From CAYTLQ01 sp964438715 (lineage in GTDB: Bacteria > Bacteroidota > Ignavibacteria > Ignavibacteriales > Ignavibacteriaceae): DNA of 14,547 bases. Shown here piece after piece: positions 1 to 7,307 of this stretch (the stretch's first letter is position 1; the number at the start of each line of letters is the position of its first letter). Both the position numbers and the translations under genes were made by a program. The DNA lies in contig CAYTLQ010000025.1 of NCBI GenBank assembly GCA_964438715.1, positions 1 to 14,547 of the forward strand. Direction: 5' to 3'. The notes below the pieces were generated by a model, which had not been told where the DNA came from, made no database searches, and saw nothing but the letters and a program-made list of their open reading frames with translations.

Positions 1-1303
1 CCATACCAGTATTCTGAACAGCTACTTTTATTTTAATTGGAATCTCCCTTTTGATGAAATGCTCAATTATTATCATAACAAGATGACCTCCATCGAGCGC
101 AGGTATTGGGAGAATATTTAGTATAGCAAGACTAAGACTGAGAAGACCAAGAAACATGAGAAAACTACTAACTCCCGAATCAGCAGAGCGGGCGGCAAAT
201 TGAGCAATTTTTATTGGTCCTCCGAAAGCGCTACCAAAAGCCATTTCGCCGGTAATAACTCGCTTTAACATAACAAAGGTTAATTCGGTTGTCCGAACAA
301 TATCGCTCCAGCCCATTCCTATTGAAGCAAAGAAACCATAAGTTACACGCTCGGTTTCACCCAGAAACGCATAACCGCCAAGCATTATACCAAGTTTGCC
401 ATCTTTACCGGGAGTGCCGGATAATGTAATTGTATCATTATCACGAAGAACACTTATGTCTAATTTCTTCAATTTTGAGGAAGAAATTATTTCCATTGTT
501 TGATGAACACTGCGGAGAGGTATTCCGTTGATAGAAAGGAATACATCGTTTGCTTTAATTCCGGCGGAGTCGGCAGGAGAATCCTTTAAAATGTCAGTAA
601 TAACAGGTTTAAGTTTATCTGTATAGAGGAACATTCCTTTTGATTCATCAGCTGGAATTAAGTTACGAGGTATTGAAAGGGTAAGCGGTGCACCGTTTCT
701 TTCAATATCAACCGAAAGATTCTGACCTATAGTATTAATAAAAATAACAGTACGGACATCTTCCCAAAATTTTACCGGCGTGCCATTAATTTTTACGATT
801 TTATCACCCTCCATAAAGCCGGCTTTTTCCGCAGGACTTCCTGCTTCAATATAGCCAACAGTAGTTGTTTTAGTAAAATTTTTGCCAACGAAGAAATTAC
901 TACCCCAGAAAATGATAAAAGCCAGAAGCAGGTTCATCAGAACACCTGCTGAGATAACAAAAATTTTTCTTGAGGTATTTTTTGCACGAAATTCATAAGG
1001 TTTTGGTTCAGTATCAGCAAATGAAGTGTCACCACTTTCATCAACCATACCGGCAATCTTTACATATCCTCCAAGAGGCAGAAGGCAAAGGCGATAGTCG
1101 GTATTTCCTTCACCGTCAAAATCTTTTGGTAATTCGCCGAAAGTAAAACCGGTAATTTTGTTCCAGCCAAAGAGACGGTAACCGAATCCGATAGCAAAAA
1201 CATCGGCTCTCATACCACTTAGTTTGGCGGCAGCAAAATGTCCGAATTCGTGAATAAATACTAAAATTCCGATTGTTATAATAAAATAAAAAATTTCGGG
1301 CAT
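1..1303 (-). CDS. rseP: RIP metalloprotease RseP (site-2 protease), C-terminus cut by window edge
   Basis: Membrane-embedded zinc metalloprotease of the M50/site-2 protease family. Family members cut membrane-spanning substrates such as anti-sigma factors and remnant signal peptides. My translation from the ATG at 1301-1303 gives 434 codons and runs off the left edge without a stop. The first helix carries the zinc motif HEFGH at residues 18-22. A segment near 108-120 (ISAGVLMNLLLAF) is the second conserved membrane helix. Two PDZ-like regions follow, around residues 130-200 (with EAGSPAEKAGFMEGDKI) and 205-290 (with KDSPADSAGIKANDVFLSI). The third zinc ligand lies in NILPIPALDGGH near residue 404. 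Two PDZ domains match the RseP type rather than the one-PDZ type. It lies 20 bases downstream of dxr, the usual bacterial order, so it is probably translated from the same message. Only the last helix and tail are missing. No strong Shine-Dalgarno precedes it, only a purine-rich stretch. Confidence 0.96.
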   Translation of the reverse strand, partial: MPEIFYFIITIGILVFIHEFGHFAAAKLSGMRADVFAIGFGYRLFGWNKITGFTFGELPKDFDGEGNTDYRLCLLPLGGYVKIAGMVDESGDTSFADTEPKPYEFRAKNTSRKIFVISAGVLMNLLLAFIIFWGSNFFVGKNFTKTTTVGYIEAGSPAEKAGFMEGDKIVKINGTPVKFWEDVRTVIFINTIGQNLSVDIERNGAPLTLSIPRNLIPADESKGMFLYTDKLKPVITDILKDSPADSAGIKANDVFLSINGIPLRSVHQTMEIISSSKLKKLDISVLRDNDTITLSGTPGKDGKLGIMLGGYAFLGETERVTYGFFASIGMGWSDIVRTTELTFVMLKRVITGEMAFGSAFGGPIKIAQFAARSADSGVSSFLMFLGLLSLSLAILNILPIPALDGGHLVMIIIEHFIKREIPIKIKVAVQNTGM

Positions 1304-1323
1304 TGAAAATCTTCTTTCTTAAA

Positions 1324-2466
1324 TTAAATACTTATTGCTATTTCTCTGGCTAATTTATCAGCTTCGATAAAATCCTCTAGACCACACGGTGCGGGTAAGG
1401 TACTAAGTTGGTCAAGAGTTTTCGATATAATATAAGGTATTCGTGTAAATGATATATCACTCTTTAAAAAACGGGCAACAGCTATTTCATTAGCCGCATT
1501 CAGTACACACGGAGCAGCACCGCCTTCATCCAGAACCCGATAAGCCAGATTCAAACACTCAAATTTACCAAAATCAGGCTCAAAAAATGTGAGATTTTTT
1601 AATGACGGCAAATTTGTGGTAACAAATTCTGCCGGCAATCTCTCCGGATGAGTAAGGGCATATTGAATTGGCAGGCGCATATCCGGTACACTCAGTTGTG
1701 CTTTTACGGAACCATCGACAAACTCAACCATAGAGTGTATAACAGACTGGGGATGTATTACAACCTCGATCTTATTTTTCGGGAATCCAAAGAGCCAGTA
1801 AGCCTCAATTATTTCGAGTCCCTTATTCATCATAGAAGCGGAGTCTATTGTTATTTTTGCTCCCATTTTCCATGTAGGGTGATTCAGTGCCTGTTCAACG
1901 GTTACATTCTCAATTTCTTCTTTTGTTTTATGAAGAAACGGACCACCTGAAGCAGTAAGTACAAGTTTTTTTACCTCACTGACTTTTTCTCCACTAAGAC
2001 ACTGAAAAATAGCGCTGTGCTCGGAATCGACGGGAATCATCTCCGCGTCATAGGTACGGCATAATTCCATTATGTAGCTTCCGGCAACCACAAGGGTCTC
2101 TTTATTTGCCAATGCAATTCTTTTTCCGCGTTTAATTGCTTCTGTGGTAGGTGTAAGTCCGGCAAAACCCACAATGGCACCTGCAAAAATATCATAATCT
2201 GCTTCGGAGGCTATCGTGTTAAGACCCTCGGCTCCGTAAAGTACATTTATATCTGAGGGCAGTTCTTCTCTTAATTGCCTTGCAGATTCTTGTGTTCCGG
2301 TGCATACATAGCGAGGTTGGAACTCACGAATTTGTTTCCTTAGAAGATCGATATTATTATTTACTGCGAGAGCTTCAATGCGAAAGAGCTCCGGATATTT
2401 CCTTACAACATCAAGAGTGCCGGTTCCAATACTACCACTGGAACCGAATAAAGCAATTGATTTCAT
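1324..2466 (-). CDS. dxr: 1-deoxy-D-xylulose 5-phosphate reductoisomerase
   Basis: Catalyses the second step of the MEP pathway: isomerisation and NADPH-dependent reduction of 1-deoxy-D-xylulose 5-phosphate to 2-C-methyl-D-erythritol 4-phosphate, in the cytoplasm. The 380 residues match the family length. Visible signatures are the NADPH-binding GSSGSIG at 8-14, LANKETLV at 119-126, the metal-binding PVDSEH with D147 and E149, TASGGPF at 171-177, and MNKGLEIIEA at 213-222 with acidic ligands E218 and E221. HPQS at 238-241 belongs to the substrate loop. No key residue is missing. The ATG at 2464-2466 starts exactly at the beta-strand of the Rossmann fold (MKSIALFGSSG), so the start is secure although no Shine-Dalgarno is visible. 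It sits 36 bases after the small membrane protein and 20 bases before rseP, so a three-gene minus-strand operon is likely. Presence of dxr shows that the host makes isoprenoids by the MEP route. Confidence 0.98.
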   Translation of the reverse strand: MKSIALFGSSGSIGTGTLDVVRKYPELFRIEALAVNNNIDLLRKQIREFQPRYVCTGTQESARQLREELPSDINVLYGAEGLNTIASEADYDIFAGAIVGFAGLTPTTEAIKRGKRIALANKETLVVAGSYIMELCRTYDAEMIPVDSEHSAIFQCLSGEKVSEVKKLVLTASGGPFLHKTKEEIENVTVEQALNHPTWKMGAKITIDSASMMNKGLEIIEAYWLFGFPKNKIEVVIHPQSVIHSMVEFVDGSVKAQLSVPDMRLPIQYALTHPERLPAEFVTTNLPSLKNLTFFEPDFGKFECLNLAYRVLDEGGAAPCVLNAANEIAVARFLKSDISFTRIPYIISKTLDQLSTLPAPCGLEDFIEADKLAREIAISI

Positions 2467-2502
2467 TAATATGTAGTTAATTATTGCTGTTTGCCCAAAT
2501 GC

Positions 2503-2988
2503 TTACTGGGGCAAAAAACGGCGTGTGATTGCAAGTAAAAAATTTATAGTTACCAGAACTCCTGTAAGGGTCGCAAGATTGGCTAGTTTTTTCACAGTTT
2601 TTACAGCCTCTTCTGCCAGAGGGGTATTGTTTTCTAAGTCACTACCTATAGCAACACGAACTTTTTTGCCAAGAGGGATTAAATACATTCCGGTTATCAG
2701 AAGAAGAGCGACCATAATTACCTGTTTGGTTGCGAGCCAATGGTTATTGGCAAAAACGAAAAAGCCGTAATATGGTAGAATAACAACCAGAAGAATACCG
2801 GTTACAAGCAAACCTGTCATCCCAATTATTCCGGAAACATTAAGGATTTTTAACCAAATTGATAACGCTGTTCTGTTTGGACTTACGGAAGTAATATAGC
2901 GTCGCAATACCTGATCAGCAGGTATCATTGAAAGCCAAATTACGGCAGAAATTATATGCAGAACCAATAATACAGCGTAACCGCCCAT
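2503..2988 (-). CDS. Small four-helix integral membrane protein, possibly DUF2269/CopD-like
   Basis: I do not recognise a firm function. From the preferred ATG at 2986-2988 the protein has 161 residues and about four hydrophobic segments: roughly 4-22, 46-71, 83-105 and 138-156. A charged loop of about 30 residues separates the last two. The first helix contains LHIISAVIWLS with H11, and the third begins NNHWLATKQ with H83 and K88. Histidines at such helix positions resemble the DUF2269 / CopD-like families of four-helix membrane proteins, where they may bind haem or metal; this is a weak resemblance only. An in-frame ATG ten codons upstream (3016-3018) would add MVYCIKKRRN, but a clear AAAGGAG lies four bases before the 2988 start, which decides it. 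The gene appears to head the operon with dxr and rseP. Its product may be co-expressed for envelope biogenesis, but nothing in the sequence proves a shared pathway. Confidence 0.8.
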   Translation of the reverse strand: MGGYAVLLVLHIISAVIWLSMIPADQVLRRYITSVSPNRTALSIWLKILNVSGIIGMTGLLVTGILLVVILPYYGFFVFANNHWLATKQVIMVALLLITGMYLIPLGKKVRVAIGSDLENNTPLAEEAVKTVKKLANLATLTGVLVTINFLLAITRRFLPQ

Positions 2989-2992
2989 ATTT

Positions 2993-2999
2993 CTCCTTT
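2993..2999 (-). promoter_or_regulatory. Ribosome binding site fixing the membrane-protein start
   Basis: On the minus strand this reads AAAGGAG, separated by four bases (AAAT) from the ATG at 2986-2988. It is the strongest Shine-Dalgarno match I noticed in the window, and it argues for the shorter 161-residue form over the ATG at 3016-3018. Confidence 0.7.
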
Positions 3000-3018
3000 T
3001 TTTTATACAATATACCAC

Positions 3019-3230
3019 TAAATAAAATTAAAAACAGGAGTATCATTTGAAAAGTTTCACGGACATTATAAAAGGAATTTTAGTTGAAAAGTAACTTTTT
3101 GTTAATAGCTTTTGTCTAAAGATAATCGAACCATCATATTTTAAAGCCGCTTATACAGATTTTTATATTAGCGCTTACATTTATTCGTAATATTAATTGA
3201 AACTAACGATAAATTTTGTAAGGACCGTTT
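3019..3230. other. Divergent intergenic region between the dxr operon and the Tricorn gene
   Basis: About 210 AT-rich bases separate two outward-facing genes, so promoters for both should lie here. No exact TAnnTTTG element was found on either strand. The nearest plus-strand candidate is TTG at 3084-3086, a 19-base gap, then TAGCTTTTG at 3106-3114, which has one T too many compared with the consensus. A second near match, TAAATTTTG at 3210-3218, runs into the ribosome binding site and is too close to the start to be a promoter. On the minus strand TATATTG just before the membrane-protein RBS is another partial match. I saw no long ORF, hairpin or repeat here. Confidence 0.5.
3220..3224 (+). 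promoter_or_regulatory. Ribosome binding site of the Tricorn-like protease gene
   Basis: AAGGA lies six bases before the ATG at 3231, supporting that start and therefore the presence of the N-terminal signal peptide. Confidence 0.65.
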
Positions 3231-6200
3231 ATGAAAAGTCTCATGTTTTTTCTTTTACTTGGTTATACAATAATTCTTAATGCGCAGGAAGAAAGCAGGT
3301 TATTACGATTTCCCGCCATTTATGGTGATAATATTGTTTTTTCGTATGCCGGCGATCTTTACACCGTTTCAGCTAATGGTGGTACTGCGAGAAAACTCAC
3401 AACACACATCGGAATGGAACTTTTTCCTCGATTCTCTCCGGATGGTAAATATATCGCTTTTACGGGTCAGTATGATGGAAATACAGAAGTTTACCTTATT
3501 CCTTCTAACGGTGGTGTTCCTAAGAGATTAACCTACACTGCAACGCTAGGCAGAGATGATGTTTCGGATAGAATGGGACCTAACAATATTGTGATGGCGT
3601 GGAGAGATAACAATACAATTGTCTATCGCTCACGCAGGATAGAATTCAATGACTTTAAAGGACAACTTTTTGAAGTGTCGGTTACCGGTGGTCTTTCCAA
3701 ACAACTTCCGCTTCCACGCGGTGGATTTTGTTCCTTTTCACCAGATGGAAACAGAATGGTTTACAATAGGATTTTCAGAGAGTTCCGCACCTGGAAACGC
3801 TATAAAGGAGGTATGGCGGATGATGTTTGGCTGTATGACTTTAAAACAAAAAAGACAGAAAACCTGACGAATAATCCCGCGCAGGATTTTATACCAATGT
3901 GGATTGGTAATAAAGTATTTTTCCTTTCTGAACGAGATGGAAGGGCAAATCTGTATTCGTATGATTTTACAAGCAAAGAAACAAAGAAGGTCACTTCATT
4001 TACTGAATTCGATTGTAAATTTCCTTCGGCAGGAAAAGATGTAATAGTTTTCGAAAATGGCGGTTATATTTATAAACTTGACGCAGTAACCGGTAAGTAT
4101 GAAAAAGTAAAAATTATCATTTCCGATGATTTTAGTTCCGGGCGTGACGGATTGACAGATGTTAGTAAGAATGTTTCTAATTATGAAATTTCTCCGGATG
4201 GAAAGAGAGCATTATTCGGCGCTCGAGGTGATGTATTTACCGTACCGGCGAAAGATGGTGTGACCAGAAATTTAACGAAATCGCCCGGTGTTCATGAGAG
4301 AAATTCCAAGTGGTCACCCGATGGAAAATATATAGCGTATATATCTGATGAGTCTGGAGAAGATGAGATATATATTGTTGCTCAGGATGGATCATCAAAG
4401 CCGAAACAAATTACATCGGGGAGTAAAAATTACAAATATCAGATTTTATGGTCACCGGACAGCAAAAAAATTATGTGGGCTGACCGTAATCAGAAACTAT
4501 ATTATGTAGATATTGAATCAAAAAAAGTAACTGAGGTCGCATACTCTGAAGTTTGGGAATTTAATCAATATTCATGGTCACCCGATAGTAAGTGGATTAC
4601 TTACGCTTATCCTGAAAACGAAAACATTACGCGTGTTATGGTTTATTCGCTTATAGAAAAGAAGTCATGGCCTGTTACCGATTCATGGTATTCTTCAGGA
4701 GGTCCTGAATTCAGTGATGATGGGAAATATTTGTACTTTGTTTCTAATCGTACTTTTAATCCCTCCTATGGCTGGCTAGAATGGAACCATATTTATGTTG
4801 ATATGGCGAAGGTGTATCTTGTGACATTAACTAAGGATACCAAATCACCATTTGAACCAAAGAGTGACGAAACTGCAATTAAAGATACATCTGCTAAAGA
4901 GACGAAGAAGGAGGAAAAAGGCAAGGAGGTAAATGTAGTAATTGATTTAGACGGTATAACAGACCGTATTGTCGAGGTAACGCCAACAGCCGCAAATTAT
5001 TGGGGAATTCAAACAGCCGGCGAAAAAGTGTATTATCTGAAAATGAGTTCAAAAGATACACAGCCATCATTAATGATGTTCGACCTCAGCAGTCGGAAAG
5101 AGACAGATTGCGGTAATGTTAATGGCTTTGAAATAAGCGCCGACAAGAAAAAAATGCTCGTAAGTCAACAGATGTCTTTTGCAATAATCGACCTGCCCTC
5201 CGGAAAAGTTGAGCCGAAAGAGAAACTGAATCTTAGTGATATGAAAGTCCACTTAGACCGGAAGGCGGAATGGAAACAGATATTCAATGAAACATGGCGG
5301 CAAATGAGGGATTTCTTCTATGACCCCGATATGCACAAAGTGGATTGGGAGCAGGTAAGGAAAACCTATGCTCCGCTCGTGGAACATGTAAACCATCGCA
5401 CTGACCTTACTTATATTATTGGTGAAATGATTGCCGAGCTGAATATTGGTCACGCTTATGTTGGCGGCGGTGACTATCCAAAAGCAGAAAGAATTAAACA
5501 AGGTTTGCTGGGCGCTCAATTGGAAAAAGATACAAAATCGGGATATTTCCGGATTGCTAAAATACTTAAAGGAGCAAACTGGGATAAATCTCTACGCTCG
5601 CCGTTAACGGAAATTGGTGTAAATGTAAATGAAGGAGACTATATTATTGCTGTTGACGGGGTTGAAACAAATACTCTTAACGATATCTATGAGTCACTGG
5701 TAAACCGGGTTGGCAAACAGGTAACCTTGACGGTTAATGGTAAACCGCAAAAAGAGGGAAGCAGACAAACTGTTGTTTTACCTATTGATGATGAACAAAA
5801 CCTTTATTATTACAAGTGGGTTACCGAAAATATCGAAAAAGTAAATAAAGCCACTAACGGGGAGGTAGGATACATTCATATCCCCGATATGGGCGTAGAT
5901 GGACTGAATCAGTTTGCACGACTCTATTATCCTCAGCTCCGTAAGAAGGGACTTATAATAGATGTTCGCGGGAATGGTGGCGGAAATGTTTCGCCAATGA
6001 TTATGGAAAGATTGCAACGACAATTAACCATGATTGAAGTAGCAAGAAATACTATTCATTCTGCCGATCCTTCGGGAATGCATGTTGGTCCCAAAGTGGC
6101 ATTAATAGATGAATTTTCTGCTTCCGATGGTGATATATTTTCATACCGGTTCAAATTCAATAAAATAGGAAAAACAATTGGAAAGAGAACCTGGGGAGGA

Positions 6201-6464
6201 GTTGTCGGAATTCGTGGAACACTTCCACTGCTTGATGGCGGTTACTTAAATAAGCCGGAATTTTCCCGCTACGATGTGAACGGAAAGGAGTGGATTATGG
6301 AAGGCTATGGGGTTGACCCGGATATCGTTGTAGATAACGACCCGGCTCTTGAGTATGAAGGTATCGATCAGCAATTGAACAGAGCTATTGAGGAAATTAA
6401 AAACGAACTGAAAAATTATAAACCTCTTCCTCCACCTCCCCCGTACCCCGATAAGAGTAAATAA
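3231..6464 (+). CDS. Exported Tricorn-like S41 family serine protease
   Basis: A 1077-residue homologue of Tricorn, the large peptidase whose beta-propellers gate access to an S41 active site. Residues 1-19 form a signal peptide (basic start, hydrophobic core, then NAQ), so this form should act in the periplasm or at the surface, unlike the cytosolic archaeal enzyme. Residues about 22-300 and 310-660 hold WD40/PD40-like propeller repeats with recurrent FSPDGKYIAF and WSPDSK motifs. A Lys/Glu-rich linker at about 536-568 interrupts the second propeller. The helical core region begins near 680 (WRQMRDFFYDPDMHKVDW), a PDZ-like region covers about 755-850, and the S41 domain spans about 875-1035. 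The likely triad is H741 in GHAYVGGG, S965 in EFSASDGD and E1024 in MEGYGVDPD. These line up closely with His746, Ser965 and Glu1023 of Thermoplasma Tricorn. D966 corresponds to the residue linked to basic P1 preference. GNGGG at 914-918 probably helps form the oxyanion hole. A proline run precedes the C-terminus. The gene is monocistronic with a strong terminator. Confidence 0.95.
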   Translation: MKSLMFFLLLGYTIILNAQEESRLLRFPAIYGDNIVFSYAGDLYTVSANGGTARKLTTHIGMELFPRFSPDGKYIAFTGQYDGNTEVYLIPSNGGVPKRLTYTATLGRDDVSDRMGPNNIVMAWRDNNTIVYRSRRIEFNDFKGQLFEVSVTGGLSKQLPLPRGGFCSFSPDGNRMVYNRIFREFRTWKRYKGGMADDVWLYDFKTKKTENLTNNPAQDFIPMWIGNKVFFLSERDGRANLYSYDFTSKETKKVTSFTEFDCKFPSAGKDVIVFENGGYIYKLDAVTGKYEKVKIIISDDFSSGRDGLTDVSKNVSNYEISPDGKRALFGARGDVFTVPAKDGVTRNLTKSPGVHERNSKWSPDGKYIAYISDESGEDEIYIVAQDGSSKPKQITSGSKNYKYQILWSPDSKKIMWADRNQKLYYVDIESKKVTEVAYSEVWEFNQYSWSPDSKWITYAYPENENITRVMVYSLIEKKSWPVTDSWYSSGGPEFSDDGKYLYFVSNRTFNPSYGWLEWNHIYVDMAKVYLVTLTKDTKSPFEPKSDETAIKDTSAKETKKEEKGKEVNVVIDLDGITDRIVEVTPTAANYWGIQTAGEKVYYLKMSSKDTQPSLMMFDLSSRKETDCGNVNGFEISADKKKMLVSQQMSFAIIDLPSGKVEPKEKLNLSDMKVHLDRKAEWKQIFNETWRQMRDFFYDPDMHKVDWEQVRKTYAPLVEHVNHRTDLTYIIGEMIAELNIGHAYVGGGDYPKAERIKQGLLGAQLEKDTKSGYFRIAKILKGANWDKSLRSPLTEIGVNVNEGDYIIAVDGVETNTLNDIYESLVNRVGKQVTLTVNGKPQKEGSRQTVVLPIDDEQNLYYYKWVTENIEKVNKATNGEVGYIHIPDMGVDGLNQFARLYYPQLRKKGLIIDVRGNGGGNVSPMIMERLQRQLTMIEVARNTIHSADPSGMHVGPKVALIDEFSASDGDIFSYRFKFNKIGKTIGKRTWGGVVGIRGTLPLLDGGYLNKPEFSRYDVNGKEWIMEGYGVDPDIVVDNDPALEYEGIDQQLNRAIEEIKNELKNYKPLPPPPPYPDKSK

Positions 6465-6477
6465 TATTTACACATAA

Positions 6478-6511
6478 AAGAGGCACGCAATGCGTGCCTC
6501 TTCTGTTTTTG
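6478..6511 (+). terminator. Strong rho-independent terminator, probably bidirectional
   Basis: A perfect 11-bp stem, AAGAGGCACGC at 6478-6488 against GCGTGCCTCTT at 6492-6502, closes a three-base loop (AAT) and runs into CTGTTTTT on the plus strand. It lies 14 bases after the Tricorn stop codon. On the minus strand the stem is followed by TTTTATG, so it may also end the convergent haem-lipoprotein gene, whose stop is at 6537. Confidence 0.93.
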
Positions 6512-6536
6512 ATTCTTAATTCTTCTGCTTATCTGA

Positions 6537-7145
6537 TCAGTTGTTTCCGAACTCTACTTTCCATGCACCACGCAAATCATTAAGTTTATAACCTGTGGCT
6601 TTATCGGATGGATATTTCTTTTTTATCATGGCAAGTGTTTCGGGAGAGATATCTTTCTTTTCATCACCATGACATTTGAGACAGGCATCCATTCCGAGAA
6701 CAATTGGCTTATAATACAGCAATGCTCCATTTGTAGTATGTAAAACCGGTTTAACTTTTTTTCCTGCGTCTATACTATCTTCAAATTGAACAAGAATTTC
6801 TTTCTCTTCGTCTGTTACAGGAGCATTGTTGCTGTTTCTGTTTTTAAGTGAAATCCGTTTTATTGTGCATTTATTTGCTTTCGCTACTGAATCGAGCAGT
6901 GAAGATGCATGGATATTACAGTAATCCACTGCACCCGGGTGACCGGCTCTTTGAACGGCGCTTACAACCTGAGTAAGTAAAGTCTGTTGTGCAAGTATTG
7001 TAATAGAATCGCCCAGTTTCAAATAATCTGTACCGGTATTTTTTGTGCTTTCGGGTTCCGGATTTTCTTCATTCCTAAAACATCCTGATGCGACGAAAAT
7101 TAGTAAGAATGAGACCAATAAAAATTTCATAGCGTAAATATTCAT
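6537..7145 (-). CDS. Tll0287-like (DUF3365) c-type haem lipoprotein
   Basis: A 202-residue envelope protein with one covalent haem site. The N-terminus has a hydrophobic stretch (residues 7-20) ending in ASGC with Cys22, a lipobox, so it is probably a lipid-anchored protein facing the periplasm. Residues about 45-200 match the Tll0287-like/DUF3365 pattern: YCN near 75-77, RISLKNRNSNNAP at 97-109, a YYKPI strand at 144-148, the haem motif CLKCH at 155-159, and a closing KKYPSDKATGYKLNDLRGAW at 177-194. All expected signature blocks are present and only one CxxCH is seen. The family is linked to redox or gas sensing, either alone or fused to signalling proteins. Here it stands alone without a signalling partner, so it could be an electron carrier or a diffusible sensor. 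An AGGA about ten bases before the first ATG favours the start at 7145; the ATG five codons later would also keep the lipobox. Confidence 0.9.
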   Translation of the reverse strand: MNIYAMKFLLVSFLLIFVASGCFRNEENPEPESTKNTGTDYLKLGDSITILAQQTLLTQVVSAVQRAGHPGAVDYCNIHASSLLDSVAKANKCTIKRISLKNRNSNNAPVTDEEKEILVQFEDSIDAGKKVKPVLHTTNGALLYYKPIVLGMDACLKCHGDEKKDISPETLAMIKKKYPSDKATGYKLNDLRGAWKVEFGNN

Positions 7146-7183
7146 AAACGGCAGTTCCTGTTTTTTATCTTTTAGATGATAAG

Positions 7184-7194
7184 CAAATCATTTG
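7184..7194. repeat. Short palindrome CAAATcATTTG upstream of the haem-lipoprotein gene
   Basis: An 11-base palindrome with 5-bp arms around a central C, about 40 bases before the minus-strand start at 7145. The position would suit an operator, but the arms are short and AT-rich, so a chance occurrence is quite possible. Confidence 0.25.
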
Positions 7195-7214
7195 GATTCA
7201 AAAAATGTTTTTGT

Positions 7215-7238
7215 GTGTGTAATAACTGAATTACTCAC
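7215..7238. repeat. Interrupted inverted repeat in the divergent haem-lipoprotein / GlmU-like intergenic region
   Basis: GTGTGTAAT at 7215-7223 faces ATTACTCAC at 7230-7238 across the six-base spacer AACTGA. Eight of nine positions pair, the exception being T opposite T at the fourth position. It sits between two divergently transcribed starts (7145 minus, 7308 plus), where a dimeric regulator could bind. The left arm overlaps a (GT)n run at 7212-7220, which weakens the case. Confidence 0.3.
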
Positions 7239-7265
7239 CGCACAAAAAAATTTAACATTAATGAT

Positions 7266-7273
7266 TATCTTTG
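7266..7273 (+). promoter_or_regulatory. Candidate Bacteroidota-type -7 promoter element for the GlmU-like gene
   Basis: TATCTTTG is an exact match to TAnnTTTG, 34 bases before the proposed GTG start. No TTG/TTTG element is found 17-23 bases upstream (that stretch is a run of A), so only half of the promoter signature is present. Confidence 0.35.
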
Positions 7274-7296
7274 AATTTAATGTTTTGTTATTCGTG

Positions 7297-7301
7297 AAAG
7301 G
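7297..7301 (+). promoter_or_regulatory. Ribosome binding site selecting the GTG start at 7308
   Basis: AAAGG is followed by six bases (TTGAAA) and then GTG at 7308-7310. The alternative in-frame TTG at 7302 directly abuts this element and would leave no spacing, so 7308 is preferred. Confidence 0.6.
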
Positions 7302-7307
7302 TTGAAA

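Noticed and set aside
1648..1950. Plus-strand 100-codon ORF inside dxr
   Set aside because: Antisense shadow of a highly conserved enzyme; no ribosome binding site and no recognisable domain.
2491..2514. TTGCCC...GGGCAA inverted repeat near the end of the small membrane-protein gene
   Set aside because: Only 6 bp with a 12-base loop, overlapping coding sequence, without a T tail on the minus strand. Not a convincing terminator, and dxr follows closely in the same direction.
3210..3218. TAAATTTTG as a -7 promoter element for the Tricorn gene
   Set aside because: It has one base too many for TAnnTTTG, lacks a -33 partner at the right distance, and would place the transcript start within the ribosome binding site.
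7211..7220. (GT)n run as a microsatellite or phase-variation tract
   Set aside because: Only about five dinucleotide units in a non-coding spacer; too short to call phase-variable.
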